From the NCBI RefSeq assembly GCF_016907735.1, contig NZ_JAFBCP010000001.1:1984001-2048000 (forward strand): a DNA stretch of 64,000 nucleotides, written 5' to 3'. Of the stretch, positions 62,574 through 64,000 are shown piece after piece (position 1 is the first letter of the stretch; the number at the start of each line of letters is the position of its first letter). Source of the DNA: Brevibacterium paucivorans (GTDB lineage: Bacteria > Actinomycetota > Actinomycetes > Actinomycetales > Brevibacteriaceae). The notes under the pieces were generated by a model. That model had not been told where the DNA came from. It searched no databases and worked only from the letters and a program-made list of their open reading frames with translations. The translations under genes and the position numbers were made by a program.

Positions 62574-63205
62574 TGCGCGACCAGTACGTCGACACGCACA
62601 TTGTCGACAGCTCAGTGGTTTTCACTGGCGCTGTGTGGGACGTGGTTGAACAACGCTTCGTGCTACCAGGAACCGACACCGCACTTACCCGCCAGGTCAT
62701 GCGCCACCCGGGCGCTGTGGCCGTTGTGGCTCTCGACGACGACAACCGCGTCATGCTCATGCAACAGTACCGGCATCCGCTACGAGTCATCGAGTGGGAA
62801 GTTCCCGCTGGACTTCTGGACCACGCTGGAGAAGAACCACACGTGGCAGCTGCCAGGGAACTGCGCGAAGAAGTCGACTTAAGCGCCAAAACCTGGAACG
62901 TACTGGCCGATCAGCTGACCTCACCCGGGGGTTCTTCGGAAGCGCTACGCATCTACCTGGCCCGTGACATCACCACGCACCCAGCGAGCGAGCGCACGGC
63001 AGAAGAAGCCCAGATCAAACCACACTGGGTGCCCTTAGAGGATGCCGTCCAAGCGGTCATGGCCGGTCACATCACCAATGCAACAGCATGTTTGGGCATC
63101 CTTCACACAGCTAGGCACGCAGAAACTGGATTTACGAACCTGCGCCCAGTCGATGACCCGTGGCCCGCACGTAATCACCTGCTCAACGGATTCCTGAACT
63201 CGTGA
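62573..63205 (+). CDS. NUDIX hydrolase, ADP-ribose pyrophosphatase-like
   Basis: 210 residues. The Nudix box reads AARELREEVDL, preceded by the E(V/L)PAGLLD motif typical of ADP-ribose pyrophosphatases; the consensus Gly of the box end is Asp here. The product would hydrolyse ADP-ribose to AMP and ribose 5-phosphate. The mycobacterial equivalent Rv1700 stands before xerD, as here. GTGA overlap with xerD. Confidence 0.93.
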   Translation: MRDQYVDTHIVDSSVVFTGAVWDVVEQRFVLPGTDTALTRQVMRHPGAVAVVALDDDNRVMLMQQYRHPLRVIEWEVPAGLLDHAGEEPHVAAARELREEVDLSAKTWNVLADQLTSPGGSSEALRIYLARDITTHPASERTAEEAQIKPHWVPLEDAVQAVMAGHITNATACLGILHTARHAETGFTNLRPVDDPWPARNHLLNGFLNS

Positions 63206-64000
63206 CTGGGGCACGGCACGGGGCGTCCCTCCTGCCGGATGCCCCCTCAGGTCTCATCCGCCCCGTGAGCGAGTACCTCACGTACCTGCAATTGGAGCGG
63301 GGGAGTTCACGCAACACCGTCGACGCGTACGCCCGCGACCTCGCAAAATACGTCACCTACCTGGCAGACGCAGGGGTCAACGACCTCGGGGCCGTCACCA
63401 GCGAACACGTTGCCGGTTTCATTGAACACATTGCGCAACAGAACTTTGCCGTGACATCCAGAGCCCGGATCACGGTAGCTGTGCGCAGGCTCCACCACTT
63501 CACCGCGGCCGAAACCGGGGGAGCGAGCCCCGCCGATGACGTGCAACCACCCACCGACACGATGCGGCTTCCCAAAGCGCTGAGCGTCGACCAGGTGGGC
63601 CAGATCATTCACGCTGCCGGCGATCCACACAGCGCCGACCCCGCCCAACTGCGCGCCGTCGCTTTAGTGGAGTTCCTGTACGCCACCGGCGCTCGCATCA
63701 GTGAGGCCGTAGGGGTTGACCATGACGACGTCGACGTGGACGTCGGCATTGCGCGCGTGTACGGAAAAGGAAACAAGGAACGCCTGGTGCCGTTGGGCTC
63801 CCACTCGATTGAAGCGTTGGGGGCGTGGTTGACGCGCGGCCGGCCCGCGTGGGCCGCCTCAAGTCCCGCTGTTTTTCTCAACGCCCGAGGTGGCAGACTG
63901 TCCCGGCAAAGCGCGTGGGCGATCGTGAAAAAGGCCGCCGAGGTTGCCGACGTTCCGGGTGTCACGGCGCACTCGTTGCGGCATTCGTGCGCAACCCACT
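63202..64000 (+). CDS. xerD: Site-specific tyrosine recombinase XerD, 3' end outside the window
   Basis: Resolves chromosome dimers at dif together with XerC. The N-terminal SAM-like core-binding domain (about 20-115: YLTYLQLERGSSRNTVDAYARDL) is followed by the catalytic domain with Arg in ATGARISEA, Lys in YGKGNKERLVP and HSLRHSCATH near the right edge. The catalytic Tyr lies beyond the window, so this copy is partial only because of the cut. GTG 63202 overlaps the NUDIX stop. Confidence 0.95.
   Translation, partial: MTGARHGASLLPDAPSGLIRPVSEYLTYLQLERGSSRNTVDAYARDLAKYVTYLADAGVNDLGAVTSEHVAGFIEHIAQQNFAVTSRARITVAVRRLHHFTAAETGGASPADDVQPPTDTMRLPKALSVDQVGQIIHAAGDPHSADPAQLRAVALVEFLYATGARISEAVGVDHDDVDVDVGIARVYGKGNKERLVPLGSHSIEALGAWLTRGRPAWAASSPAVFLNARGGRLSRQSAWAIVKKAAEVADVPGVTAHSLRHSCATH

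Overview
The window looks like chromosome of a moderately GC-rich actinobacterium, most likely of the order Micrococcales. The evidence is gene order (dinG/lexA/LysM/his/infC-rpmI-rplT/trmH/pheST/argCJBDFRGH/tyrS, then TPR-HAD-tlyA-nadK-recN-steA-steB-NUDIX-xerD, as in the mycobacterial Rv1689-Rv1701 block), actinobacterial LexA boxes, PriA-type hisA, SteA/SteB and a high-GC Gram-positive rRNA operon. The genus cannot be fixed without a search.

Layout. 1-6 kb: recX (cut by the left edge), miaB, miaA, dapF, an RsmC-like methyltransferase on the minus strand, and hflX. 6-9.2 kb: SOS region with dinG, lexA and a small membrane LysM protein, the latter two diverging from a cluster of LexA boxes. 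9.2-13.7 kb: histidine operon hisC-hisB-(membrane protein)-hisH-priA-sseB, without hisD or hisF. 13.6-20.8 kb: a variable block holding catalase, an M20 amidohydrolase with an AbgT transporter, an uncharacterised two-gene operon, and a divergent pair made of a zinc-free L36 (rpmJ) and a CobW-C/Mrf-like protein. 20.8-23 kb: DUF1844 gene and the infC-rpmI-rplT operon behind a leader with a transcription attenuator. 23-26.6 kb: accessory insertion with an AT-richer MFS transporter, two small coupled ORFs, a degenerate stretch and an intact IS3-family element.

26.6-36.7 kb: 23S-type RNA methyltransferase, pheS-pheT, an SDR, a UbiB-family kinase, a TPP enzyme and a quinone oxidoreductase. 36.7-45.2 kb: complete arginine operon argCJBDFRGH, with an ARG box overlapping the argC promoter and start codon. 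45.2-47.6 kb: tyrS and a CPBP membrane protease. 47.5-53.2 kb: rrn operon (twin promoters, 16S, 23S, 5S, terminator, no tRNA in the spacer). 53.2-64 kb: nitronate monooxygenase-like gene, then the TPR-HAD-small ORF-tlyA-nadK-recN-steA-steB-glycosyltransferase-like-NUDIX-xerD block; xerD is cut by the right edge.

Most adjacent genes overlap by ATGA, GTGA or TAATG, so operons are tightly coupled. Several first genes (hisC, the M20 gene, the Mrf-like gene, trmH, argC) have a TANNNT -10 hexamer ending 6-7 nt before the start codon and no Shine-Dalgarno, which suggests leaderless mRNAs. The observations most worth checking are the infC attenuator with its AUC start, the rpmJ/Mrf divergon, the crowded LexA operator, the unknown two-gene operon at 18.4-19.4 kb and the N-terminally short SteA.
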